This document shows, in pieces, positions 1 through 5,524 of a DNA stretch of 5,524 bases. The DNA is from Pseudomonadota bacterium (GTDB lineage Bacteria; Desulfobacterota; Desulfobacteria; Desulfobacterales; C00003060): the NCBI GenBank assembly GCA_015222985.1, contig JADFWI010000303.1:1-5524 (forward strand), read 5' to 3'. The position numbers were made by a program, and so were the translations under genes. The stretch's first letter is position 1, and the number at the start of each line of letters is the position of its first letter. The notes below the pieces were generated by a model, which saw only the letters and a list, made by a program, of their open reading frames with translations, was not told where the DNA came from and searched no databases.

Positions 1-645
1 GTGTTTGCTGTCTCAGAACTTATAATCCTTCCGGGATTACTTAGCACTTATTGGTCAAATGAGCCAATAGTTGCCGGAGCGAGCCTGGGATTGACCGTAA
101 AGACTGACGGGGCGGATGCGGCGGCAGGAGCAATACTTGATGAGCTAATAAGGGCAAAAGTTGCCGGAGAAGGCATACACTGGGATGAGGGATGGATACT
201 GGCCTCGGCAATAATGACGAAGATCTGGATAGACATGTTCATAGGGATATGGGCATTTGTACTGGCAGTAGTCTGGGTCTGGTACATAGAGAGAAGACCG
301 GGAGAGAAAGTTCCAAAATCTGAGATATGGTTTAGATTTCCAAAGTTTGTTCTTGGATATTTCATCGCATGGTTCATGGTTATGGGCCTTGGACTGACCG
401 ACATCATCCCATTCAAAGGCCTTGAGTTTGGAATCAAACCGATTGAGGGTTCTTTGAGGAAGTTCTTTTTTATGCTGACGTTTACCAGCATTGGTATAGT
501 GACAGATTTCAGGGAGCTCGCCAAAGAAGGGCTGGGAAGGCTGGCTGCGGCTTACGGAACAATCCTTGTCGTCATAATAATACCGATCGGATTGTTCCTG
601 GCATGGTTATTTCACCATGGCATGATGCCACCGACTGTTCCGTAG
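1..645 (+). CDS. YeiH-family putative sulfate exporter, C-terminal part (5' end outside window)
   Basis: This is an integral inner-membrane protein; 214 residues are visible. Hydrophobic segments lie near residues 78-96, 114-132, 152-168 and 182-204. The pattern FVLGYFIAWFMVMGLGL, then a loop, then FFFMLTFTSIGIVTDFREL followed by a glycine-rich final helix, resembles the C-terminal half of the YeiH / UPF0324 (Cons_hypoth698) family, annotated as putative sulfate exporters. Transport of sulfate is a family-level prediction and has not been shown for most members. The GTG at base 1 is most likely an internal Val codon: no ribosome site can be seen, and family members have several more membrane helices upstream. 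The stretch at residues 31-62, rich in Ala, Asp and Gly, looks like a polar loop between helices. The gene ends at TAG (643-645), 34 bases before the stop of the convergent small gene. Family recognition is fairly sure; substrate is not. Confidence 0.8.
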   Translation: MFAVSELIILPGLLSTYWSNEPIVAGASLGLTVKTDGADAAAGAILDELIRAKVAGEGIHWDEGWILASAIMTKIWIDMFIGIWAFVLAVVWVWYIERRPGEKVPKSEIWFRFPKFVLGYFIAWFMVMGLGLTDIIPFKGLEFGIKPIEGSLRKFFFMLTFTSIGIVTDFRELAKEGLGRLAAAYGTILVVIIIPIGLFLAWLFHHGMMPPTVP

Positions 646-648
646 CCG

Positions 649-678
649 GATGCACAAACCACCGCTGGCCCGTGCATC
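649..678. terminator. Hairpin between convergent genes, possible weak terminator
   Basis: A perfect 7-bp inverted repeat, GATGCAC (649-655) and GTGCATC (672-678), encloses a 16-base loop and can be extended by one G-U pair. It fills almost the whole 34-base gap between two convergent stop codons, which is where a shared terminator would be expected. There is no real T-run on either side (plus strand reads TCTAATCTTCC), so if it terminates transcription it is not a textbook intrinsic terminator. Confidence 0.35.
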
Positions 679-679
679 T

Positions 680-925
680 CTAATCTTCCACCCGCACAAT
701 TCTGTTAAAATAGTGCTGTGCGTACTGGCGCATCCACACCGGAATGGTGGAATTGTCAAAGGCCATAAACATGTCGAGTTTTTTGCCCTTTTCAAGGTAG
801 CCTTTTTCTTTGACGAGACTTTTCAGCTCATTGTCCAGCTTTTCCAGCGTCGGAGCCTCTGCATACAGGGCATCGTTGCTGGCAATCCAGTTTTTTCCGT
901 CGTGTGTTACGATCAACTCGATCAC
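680..925 (-). CDS. Small conserved-type hypothetical protein (DUF5395-like)
   Basis: An 81-residue soluble protein with no signal peptide, no membrane segment and no cysteine. The N-terminus (MIELIVTHDGKNWIASND) looks like a beta hairpin; it is followed by a charged helix near residues 26-42 (Glu/Lys/Leu-rich), and the C-terminus carries an aromatic-rich stretch, IPVWMRQYAQHYFNRIV. The overall look recalls the small DUF5395 family of unknown function; this is recall from memory and was not searched. It starts with GTG, chosen because a Shine-Dalgarno AAGGGA lies 7 bases upstream and the only nearby ATG is out of frame and stops at once. The gene begins 27 bases after the stop of the radical SAM gene on the same strand, so the two are probably one operon. 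It could be a partner or, less likely, a substrate of that enzyme. Function unknown. Confidence 0.75.
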   Translation of the reverse strand: MIELIVTHDGKNWIASNDALYAEAPTLEKLDNELKSLVKEKGYLEKGKKLDMFMAFDNSTIPVWMRQYAQHYFNRIVRVED

Positions 926-932
926 GGTGACA

Positions 933-938
933 TCCCTT
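933..938 (-). promoter_or_regulatory. Shine-Dalgarno site deciding a GTG start
   Basis: Minus-strand AAGGGA sits 7 bases before the GTG at 925-923. It lies in the 28-base gap after the radical SAM stop codon, so the small protein has its own ribosome entry and does not rely on overlap coupling. Confidence 0.6.
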
Positions 939-953
939 AGAAAGTCTATTCTT

Positions 954-2036
954 TTACGCCCCCAGCCTTTTATAACATTTCACGCAGCGTTCAGGCATTT
1001 TCGAGTGAATCTGCTCAGGTTTTCCCGCCTTCCGGGGATCAAAGAGGTGCCGGAATTTCAAGTACTCCTTCTTGTTCCAGATCCGGGTCAGGCTTTCGTT
1101 CCGTATGTTGCCAAAGGACATTCCTCTTAGCGGAAAAGACTGATCTTTAAATGTGTACCGGGAGGTCTTGCCGTCAGGGGCATCGCGATTTCCACAGAGA
1201 ACGGGGTTGGTAAGTACGCACGGGACGACCTCGCCGTCAATATTGATGACACAGGCTTGGCGGACATTTTCACGACAGTGCACAGATGCATCCTCAAGGC
1301 CGGGGCCGTGATAGTCAAAGACAATTTTTTCGCGGGCTGCTCTTTGTTTGATTTCCTCCAGTGAGTTCTGATAATAGTCCATGCGCTCCGTGTCATTGAA
1401 AATGGCCTCTGCCGAAAGTTTTGGATCAACGATTAAGGTCAGGTTGCTGGCCACGATCTGTTTCGCCCCCAACTTTCTTGCTATATGGAGGATGTCTTTG
1501 AGTTCATGGAAATTCGATCTGAGCATGAGATAGGCCAGATGCAACGCGGGCGCCTGGCTTTTCTTTTCGGCCTTGATCTTTCGAAGTAGTTCAAGGTTGG
1601 AAATGACCTTGTCAAGATTGCTCCCTTTGCGGATTCGGTCGTTGGTTTTTGCGCTGGTACCGGCAAGGCTGATGCCCATAATGTCCAACTGCAACTCAAC
1701 CAGGGTTTGGATCGTATCTTCAGTAAGAAGCATGCCGTTTGTGGTAAACCCGACGCGTTTTCCCAGAGCCTTGCAAGTTCGGACCATTTCAAAGAAGTTG
1801 TTGTTAAGAAGGGGTTCTCCCCACCCCTGCAGGTAGACCAGGTCCGTATATCCAATAAAGGGAATCAATTCGTTAAACAGCTCTATGGGCATGTGTTTGT
1901 TTACCCATTGGTTTCTCATTATGGTGTGTGGGCAATAGATACAGGACCCATTGCAGTGGGTTGTTATCTCAACCTGGACCCAGTCCAGGGTCGGGCTGCT
2001 GATCCTGTCCAGTTGTCTTTTGGCCCATTTAAACAT
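954..2036 (-). CDS. Radical SAM protein with C-terminal SPASM-type domain
   Basis: A 360-residue cytoplasmic iron-sulfur enzyme that should cleave S-adenosylmethionine to start radical chemistry. The cluster motif is CNGSCIYC (Cys28, Cys32, Cys35), a CX3CX2C signature. GWGEP (71-75) matches the family's GGEP SAM-binding element, and the TTNGMLL segment (98-104) fits the next barrel strand. The C-terminus has Cys254, Cys262, a CX5GX4C unit (Cys262, Gly268, Cys273), Cys281, FGNI (308-311), a conserved-looking IW (319-320), and CVKC (351-354), as expected for a SPASM or twitch domain holding one or two auxiliary clusters. Such proteins include peptide and enzyme maturases, but substrate cannot be read from sequence. 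The ATG at 2036 is the first start after an in-frame TGA; its ribosome site is weak (GGA, 7 bases upstream). It is the first gene of a probable operon with the 81-residue protein, and diverges from the FG-GAP gene. Class is sure; the specific reaction is unknown. Confidence 0.92.
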   Translation of the reverse strand: MFKWAKRQLDRISSPTLDWVQVEITTHCNGSCIYCPHTIMRNQWVNKHMPIELFNELIPFIGYTDLVYLQGWGEPLLNNNFFEMVRTCKALGKRVGFTTNGMLLTEDTIQTLVELQLDIMGISLAGTSAKTNDRIRKGSNLDKVISNLELLRKIKAEKKSQAPALHLAYLMLRSNFHELKDILHIARKLGAKQIVASNLTLIVDPKLSAEAIFNDTERMDYYQNSLEEIKQRAAREKIVFDYHGPGLEDASVHCRENVRQACVINIDGEVVPCVLTNPVLCGNRDAPDGKTSRYTFKDQSFPLRGMSFGNIRNESLTRIWNKKEYLKFRHLFDPRKAGKPEQIHSKMPERCVKCYKRLGA

Positions 2037-2073
2037 GTAGCGTCCAGGATAACCCCTGCTTTTGCATCACTCC

Positions 2074-2100
2074 ATTACACGAAATCCCACACCATATCAA
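2074..2100 (-). promoter_or_regulatory. Candidate sigma-70 promoter for the radical SAM operon
   Basis: On the minus strand TTGATA (2100-2095) is followed after 15 bases by TGTAAT (2079-2074). Each box matches the consensus at five of six positions. The 15-base spacer is shorter than the usual 16-18, which lowers confidence. The implied start site near 2067 gives a leader of about 30 bases before the ATG. Confidence 0.35.
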
Positions 2101-2105
2101 TAAAA

Positions 2106-2149
2106 GGAAATTCCCAGACTATCAAGCTATAAAATCGCTTCGCGATTTT
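2106..2149. repeat. Direct repeat copy A, carrying a strong palindrome
   Basis: This begins GGAAATTC and aligns with 2179-2221 over its length with one single-base gap; shared blocks include GGAAATTC, TATCAAG, TAT, TTCG and ATTTT. The right end is a palindrome, AAAATCGC-TTC-GCGATTTT (2131-2149), which can extend outward to 2128-2152 if one G-U pair is allowed in RNA. It lies just beyond the candidate -35 box of the minus-strand promoter. It could be an intergenic repeat of REP or MITE type, or a protein binding site; the sequence does not decide. Confidence 0.7.
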
Positions 2150-2156
2150 GTATAAT

Positions 2157-2169
2157 GCGGCTACGCCGC
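2157..2169. repeat. Short GC-rich palindrome between the two repeat copies
   Basis: GCGGC-TAC-GCCGC is a perfect 5-bp stem with a 3-base loop. It lies in the spacer between repeat copies A and B, only 7 bases after the palindrome of copy A. Two adjacent palindromes with 3-base loops resemble REP-type (BIME-like) elements. Confidence 0.6.
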
Positions 2170-2178
2170 TTGGAGAAG

Positions 2179-2221
2179 GGAAATTCGCACATTATCAAGT
2201 TATGAATCAGTTCGAAATTTT
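2179..2221. repeat. Direct repeat copy B, degenerate
   Basis: This is the second copy of the repeat at 2106-2149, offset by 73 bases and in the same orientation. It keeps the GGAAATTC start, the TATCAAG core and the TTCG...ATTTT end, but the palindrome is degraded: AATCAGTTCGAAATTTT stands where copy A has its 8-bp stem. The copy ends 6 bases before the candidate -35 box of the plus-strand promoter. Confidence 0.65.
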
Positions 2222-2227
2222 ATTGTA

Positions 2228-2256
2228 TTGACCACAGGACAGCCACCTGTTAGGTT
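2228..2256 (+). promoter_or_regulatory. Candidate sigma-70 promoter for the FG-GAP protein gene
   Basis: TTGACC (2228-2233) matches the -35 consensus at five of six positions and is followed after 17 bases by TAGGTT (2251-2256), a poor -10 box (three of six). A start near 2263 would give a leader of about 50 bases containing the strong Shine-Dalgarno. Spacing and position are good, but the weak -10 keeps confidence moderate. Confidence 0.4.
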
Positions 2257-2297
2257 TAACAAAGCTTGGGAAAGGCGCCAAAAAAGGCTAAACTGTT

Positions 2298-2304
2298 AAG
2301 GAGG
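2298..2304 (+). promoter_or_regulatory. Strong Shine-Dalgarno deciding a TTG start
   Basis: AAGGAGG lies 7 bases before TTG at 2312. The nearest ATG (2332) is out of frame, and the signal peptide needs the residues encoded just after the TTG, so the rare start codon is well supported. Confidence 0.85.
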
Positions 2305-2311
2305 TTCAAGA

Positions 2312-3976
2312 TTGAAAGGGGAAATACAAAAATGGCTGTCCGGATTGCTACTGGTGTTGTTCTCGCTCATCTTTAGTACTGGGGCAGTTGCCACCGATGA
2401 ATCTTACCGTGTAGTTATCGTGCCATTTAAGATAAATGCGGAAACTGATCTTTCATTCCTGCAGGAAGGCATCGTTGATATGCTCACGTCGCGCCTGTCA
2501 TGGGAAAATACCGTGGTGGTTGAAAGAAAAGACACGAATCACGCACTCCGGGATCTGGCCGTGCCGCTCAATGAAAAGACCGCTCGGGTTATAGGGGCGA
2601 GGCTTAAGGCAGACTATGTCCTGTTTGGAAGTCTTACCATCTTTGGAAACAGCGTCAGCCTTGATGCCAGGATGGTGGATGTGCACGAGAAAAAACCGAC
2701 GCTTACCTACTATAACCAGAGCGGGAAAATTGATGATGTCATTCCTCACATCAATCTTTTTGCAACCGAAATCAATGAGAAGTTTTTCGGCCATTCTGTC
2801 GCCGTCCGCCGGCCGGTTAAACAGCCTGAGGAGCGCCCCGGAATCTATGCCCATCCGGAGACCCTCTTGGCCGGCGAATCGAGCGGCCTGGCGCGGGCTT
2901 CAGGCGAAGGGCCGGGTTTTGAAGAAGTTCGGGGCGAAGAAGCCCCTATGGCATCAGCAGGCTACTGGAAAAGCAAGAACTTTAAGATCCGGATCAAGGG
3001 GATAGCGCTTGGCGATGTGGATGGAGATGACAAGACAGAGGTTGTATTTATAACGGACCATGATCTTTACGTGTACCGGTTTGAGGGCCAGAGGTTTTTG
3101 AAGATAAAGGAGATATCCGGAAAGAGGCATCAGAGGTTTATTGGCGTGGATTGCGCCGACATCAATGGAAATGGGCTTGAGGAGATATTTGTGACGTCTC
3201 TTTCCGCGTCCGGGCAGAGCCTTGATTCATTCGTGCTGGAATCAGACGGGGATGATTTCAACCGTGTAAGCGAGGGGGACCCCTGGTACTACCGCGTAAT
3301 AGAGATGCCTGATCTAGGCAAGATGCTTGTCGGGCAGAGACGCACGATGAACGACCCCTTTGTGGGCGCCGTTTATCGGCTTGCCTGCGTTAATGGCAGG
3401 TATGAGTCAGAAGAGCGTATCCGGCTGCCCAAAGGCGTAAACGTCTTTGGATTTGCAATTGGCGATATCATGGGCAAGACAGATGAGACGATCGTCGCCT
3501 TTGACGAAGATGATCACATTCGGCTTTTTGGCTCTTCCGGCGGGGAGGAATGGAAGAGCGACGAATCCTACGGCGGCATGAATTACCTTGACATCAACCT
3601 GGACGTCGGCCGAGGGGGGACCGTGGAGCGTCTTTATCTCCCCCAGCGGATCTGTACCCGCGACGTGAACGGAGACGGAAAAGAAGAAGTGATTGTGGCA
3701 AGTCACGAGGGCTTCCTGGCAACGTTGTTTGCGACATACCGCAGGTTCAGCAGTGGAAGAATGGTATGCCTTTCTTTCAAAGACCACGGGCTGGTTAAGA
3801 TACTGCAGATCCCCAAGGTATCCGGCTACATCAGCGATTATGCTATTGGCGATATTGATTTGGACGGAATCGACGAGGTGGTTGTGGCTTCTGTGCGTTC
3901 AAAAGGGACCCTTGTTACTGCTGGAACGAGTTCAATTATGGCCTACGAGCTTGCCAGGCCAGGCTCAGCAAACTGA
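2312..3976 (+). CDS. Exported protein: FlgO/TolB-N-like domain plus FG-GAP/VCBS repeats
   Basis: A 554-residue secreted or periplasmic protein. Residues 1-27 form a Sec signal peptide (hydrophobic core GLLLVLFSLIFSTG, likely cleavage after AVA); there is no lipobox Cys. Residues 31-160 resemble the FlgO/TolB N-terminal alpha-beta fold: VVIVPF (34-39), VVVERK (68-73), IGARLKADYVLFGSLTIFG (94-112), then the VSLDARMVDV strand (115-124). A Pro/Glu/Gly-rich linker (about 161-222) leads to FG-GAP/VCBS repeats. Calcium-loop motifs of the D-x-D/N-x-D/N-G type start at Asp235 (DVDGDD), Asp283 (DINGNG), Asp451 (DVNGDG) and Asp514 (DIDLDG); a decayed fifth lies at Asp385 (DIMGKTDE). This suggests a partial or full beta-propeller, often used for binding partners or ligands. 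The start is TTG behind AAGGAGG. It is divergent from the radical SAM operon and convergent with the porin. An envelope role is inferred; its precise job is unknown. Confidence 0.88.
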   Translation: MKGEIQKWLSGLLLVLFSLIFSTGAVATDESYRVVIVPFKINAETDLSFLQEGIVDMLTSRLSWENTVVVERKDTNHALRDLAVPLNEKTARVIGARLKADYVLFGSLTIFGNSVSLDARMVDVHEKKPTLTYYNQSGKIDDVIPHINLFATEINEKFFGHSVAVRRPVKQPEERPGIYAHPETLLAGESSGLARASGEGPGFEEVRGEEAPMASAGYWKSKNFKIRIKGIALGDVDGDDKTEVVFITDHDLYVYRFEGQRFLKIKEISGKRHQRFIGVDCADINGNGLEEIFVTSLSASGQSLDSFVLESDGDDFNRVSEGDPWYYRVIEMPDLGKMLVGQRRTMNDPFVGAVYRLACVNGRYESEERIRLPKGVNVFGFAIGDIMGKTDETIVAFDEDDHIRLFGSSGGEEWKSDESYGGMNYLDINLDVGRGGTVERLYLPQRICTRDVNGDGKEEVIVASHEGFLATLFATYRRFSSGRMVCLSFKDHGLVKILQIPKVSGYISDYAIGDIDLDGIDEVVVASVRSKGTLVTAGTSSIMAYELARPGSAN

Positions 3977-3989
3977 TGTGTGTGAGAAT

Positions 3990-4130
3990 ATGAAGGCGAT
4001 GAACTATAAGGGGTATGCGGCCCGCATTGAATACAGCCGTTGCCACACAGATGCGGAAAGCAGCGGTAAAAGCATGAATCAGTGGGTTGGACAGATATTG
4101 AATCAAACTGTTCAGAATCATCAAACCTAG
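3990..4130 (+). pseudogene. HicB-family antitoxin remnant with in-frame internal deletion
   Basis: A 46-codon frame. Its first 16 residues, MKAMNYKGYAARIEYS, match the typical start of HicB-family (COG4226-type) antitoxins, where the family normally continues into a roughly 60-70 residue RNase-H-like domain. Here that domain is absent and the frame passes straight to HTDAESSGKSMNQWVGQIL (residues 19-37), which looks like the C-terminal ribbon-helix-helix part (GKSxNQWV is characteristic). Family members are about 110 residues, so roughly 60% has been lost without breaking the frame. No hicA toxin gene is visible: upstream is the FG-GAP gene, whose stop is 13 bases away, and downstream is the porin terminator. 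The ribosome site is poor (only GAG close to the ATG). Most likely a dead fragment of a toxin-antitoxin locus; a short DNA-binding peptide is possible but less likely. Family match is by eye. Confidence 0.7.
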
Positions 4131-4167
4131 AAGCTCGGAAGACAAGCGAACCGTATAATCTCGCCAC

Positions 4168-4200
4168 AAAAAAAGCCCCGGGAAGAACCCCCGGGGCTTT
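4168..4200 (-). terminator. Intrinsic terminator of the porin gene
   Basis: A perfect 11-bp inverted repeat, AAAGCCCCGGG (4172-4182) and CCCGGGGCTTT (4190-4200), has a 7-base loop. On the minus strand the stem is followed by a run of seven T (complement of A at 4168-4174), partly within the stem, a classic intrinsic terminator starting 29 bases after the porin stop. In the plus direction only three T follow the GC stem, so it could weakly stop transcripts from the FG-GAP gene and hicB remnant. Confidence 0.93.
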
Positions 4201-4229
4201 ATAATGTTAAAGGCTAACAAGGCGAGGAA

Positions 4230-5495
4230 CTAGAAGTCCATCTGCCACGTGATTCCCAGATACCAGTGATCAGGATCATCCTTGTTTTCCACATTCTTCA
4301 TACCATCCCAGTAATCGAACTCAGGTGTGGCAGAGAAGTTGTCCGTGATCGGGATCTTGCAATTGACATAGTAGCCCATGAGATCATCCTCGTTGTCGAA
4401 AGTTCTAGCAGGAGTATTAAGCTCCTTAAAACCATCGTTCTTGGAGGACGAGTAACCCACACCCAGGCCGATCGTGTAAGGATCTACCGGAATAGCAACG
4501 TCGAGATAACCGCCCCAACACTCGGCGTCTTCAACAGTTGTGCCGTCCTGTTTCACATAGGCCCTGGAGGGGTCAAATCGGTTGGCGGTACCGGGTGCAA
4601 GCGGACTATATGGGTTTTTCCGGCCGGAGATTCCATAATCGCCGAGGTTTTCGCCGTAGTGGACGGCGACCTTGAGAACCGCAGCGCCGAAGTCAACTTT
4701 ACTCTTTACAAAAAGGATCCACGAGCTAATGTCGTCGTCAAAGGTACCGCCTGCGGCCTTATCGTTAAAAGTGTAGGTGTTGTAAGTAAAACCGGGGCTA
4801 ATGTAGAGGCCTTCAGTCTTGTAATCAAAGCCTATCAACATTTTAGGCAGGGTGATATCAACATCGGCATCCGGAGGGGTCTCGGCCATACTGCCCGCAA
4901 CCCAACCCTGAGGTGCCGTAGCATCCTGCGGCTTTACAATGCCGAAGTAGAAGCCGTTATCCAGGTTAACCCTGATCTGGGGCCGGCGACTGTCCCAGAG
5001 GCAACCCACGCCGATAAAGGCGTTCTGGAGATCGTAGCTCTGCGTGTTGAGGTCGTCGAAGATACCGGGGCCTTGCTGACCAGAGATATAAGTAGTAGGA
5101 GTGTAGTCCTGGCCAACGGTCAGGGTTCCACTGCCAAAGTCCCACCTACCGAACAAAAGCCGGGTGTAGACGCCATTGCTGCCATTGGCTGTGATTTTTG
5201 ATGTATACTCATGTTGGTTTTCAACACCTACAAGACCAATCTCAACCTGGCCATAGATGTCTCCCACGGTACCCTTAGCGCCAAAACGGCTGATGTCGTC
5301 CAGGTCCATAACGAAGCCACCGTCATCACTATCAGTAGTCCAACCCGGGGCATAGCTATTCCGGTCGTAGTCATGGTTCGCCCAGAAGGTTCCAAGCCTC
5401 ACCGAAGCATAGGGCGTGATCCCCTCAGCCATTGCCGGCAGGGTAAAGGCCGCCACAAGGCCGAGTGCCAGCAAAATTACTGCAAATTTCTTCAT
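4230..5495 (-). CDS. Outer-membrane porin, beta-barrel
   Basis: A 421-residue outer-membrane protein. Residues 1-23 are a clear signal peptide (MKKF, hydrophobic core AVILLALGLVAAFTL, cleavage after AMA). The mature part alternates hydrophobic and polar residues with Gly and aromatic residues, as in transmembrane beta strands, separated by Asp/Asn/Gly-rich loops. The segment SRFGAKG (69-75), followed by YGQVEIGLVG, resembles the SRFGFKG strand of trimeric general porins. The C-terminus WYLGITWQMDF ends in Phe, the usual signal for barrel assembly. Three cysteines (165, 326, 379) are slightly unusual for a porin. Porins let small solutes pass through the outer membrane; no selectivity can be read here. 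The ATG at 5495 is preceded at 8 bases by AGGAGG, and a second ATG just upstream stops after one codon. Its promoter lies beyond the window. It is monocistronic as far as visible, ending in a strong terminator. Confidence 0.88.
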   Translation of the reverse strand: MKKFAVILLALGLVAAFTLPAMAEGITPYASVRLGTFWANHDYDRNSYAPGWTTDSDDGGFVMDLDDISRFGAKGTVGDIYGQVEIGLVGVENQHEYTSKITANGSNGVYTRLLFGRWDFGSGTLTVGQDYTPTTYISGQQGPGIFDDLNTQSYDLQNAFIGVGCLWDSRRPQIRVNLDNGFYFGIVKPQDATAPQGWVAGSMAETPPDADVDITLPKMLIGFDYKTEGLYISPGFTYNTYTFNDKAAGGTFDDDISSWILFVKSKVDFGAAVLKVAVHYGENLGDYGISGRKNPYSPLAPGTANRFDPSRAYVKQDGTTVEDAECWGGYLDVAIPVDPYTIGLGVGYSSSKNDGFKELNTPARTFDNEDDLMGYYVNCKIPITDNFSATPEFDYWDGMKNVENKDDPDHWYLGITWQMDF

Positions 5496-5503
5496 TCCAT
5501 TTT

Positions 5504-5509
5504 CCTCCT
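5504..5509 (-). promoter_or_regulatory. Shine-Dalgarno of the porin gene
   Basis: Minus-strand AGGAGG lies 8 bases before the ATG at 5495-5493, a near-ideal site that suits a highly expressed outer-membrane protein. It also sits close to a mini-frame ATG GAA TGA (5500-5492) whose stop overlaps the real start. Confidence 0.85.
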
Positions 5510-5524
5510 GTTAGTGGTTAAAAA

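Noticed and set aside
1..3. GTG at base 1 as the true start of the transporter
   Set aside because: No upstream sequence is available, and the visible part covers only the C-terminal portion of a multi-helix family, so the codon is most likely internal.
1707..2132. 141-codon plus-strand frame antisense to the radical SAM gene
   Set aside because: It overlaps the conserved cluster-binding region of the radical SAM gene on the other strand and its translation shows no recognisable features.
2128..2152. The AAAATCGC/GCGATTTT hairpin as an intrinsic terminator
   Set aside because: Both flanking genes are transcribed away from it, so it follows no gene. The stem is AT-rich, and it is better explained as part of the duplicated repeat.
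3693..4130. 145-codon plus-strand frame overlapping the end of the FG-GAP gene
   Set aside because: Its first two thirds are out-of-frame translation of the FG-GAP gene. Only the last 46 codons, from the ATG at 3990, look like a protein and are reported as the hicB remnant.
4154..4159. TATAAT on the plus strand as a promoter -10 box
   Set aside because: No -35-like box is present at 16-18 bases upstream, and it points into the terminator and the antisense strand of the porin.
4266..5201. Long open frame (311 codons) on the plus strand opposite the porin
   Set aside because: It lies wholly antisense to the well-supported porin, has no clear ribosome site, and its translation has no recognisable domain or signal. 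It is a shadow of the porin's codon bias.

Overview
The window looks like chromosomal DNA from a Gram-negative, anaerobic bacterium of the Desulfobacterota (sulfate-reducer) type. The reasons are an outer-membrane porin with a signal peptide and a terminal aromatic residue, a YeiH-type putative sulfate exporter, a radical SAM/SPASM enzyme, and an envelope protein carrying FG-GAP/VCBS repeats. This placement is an inference from gene content; no marker gene is present.

Layout. (1) Bases 1-645 (+) hold the C-terminal part of a YeiH-family membrane transporter whose start lies outside the window. (2) Convergent to it is a two-gene minus-strand operon: a 360-residue radical SAM/SPASM protein (2036-954), followed 27 bases later by an 81-residue small protein (925-680) with its own Shine-Dalgarno and a GTG start. 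(3) A 275-base divergent intergenic region (2037-2311) holds a candidate promoter for each direction. Between them lie two diverged direct copies of a roughly 44-bp repeat, one carrying a strong palindrome, and a second short GC-rich palindrome. (4) Bases 2312-3976 (+) encode a 554-residue exported protein with an N-terminal FlgO/TolB-N-like domain and a C-terminal FG-GAP/VCBS propeller-like region with four calcium-loop motifs; it uses a TTG start behind a near-perfect Shine-Dalgarno. (5) Bases 3990-4130 (+) hold a 46-codon remnant of a HicB-family antitoxin: the first 16 residues are joined in frame to the C-terminal ribbon-helix-helix part, and the middle is missing. (6) A strong intrinsic terminator at 4168-4200 ends the last gene, a 421-residue porin on the minus strand (5495-4230).

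How they work together. The exported FG-GAP protein and the porin are convergent neighbours and both act in the envelope, but nothing in the sequence shows a direct link. The radical SAM protein and the small protein are probably co-transcribed; the function of neither is known. No CRISPR array, tRNA, rRNA or intact mobile element is visible. The most unusual items are the in-frame internally deleted hicB and the duplicated palindromic repeat between the divergent promoters.
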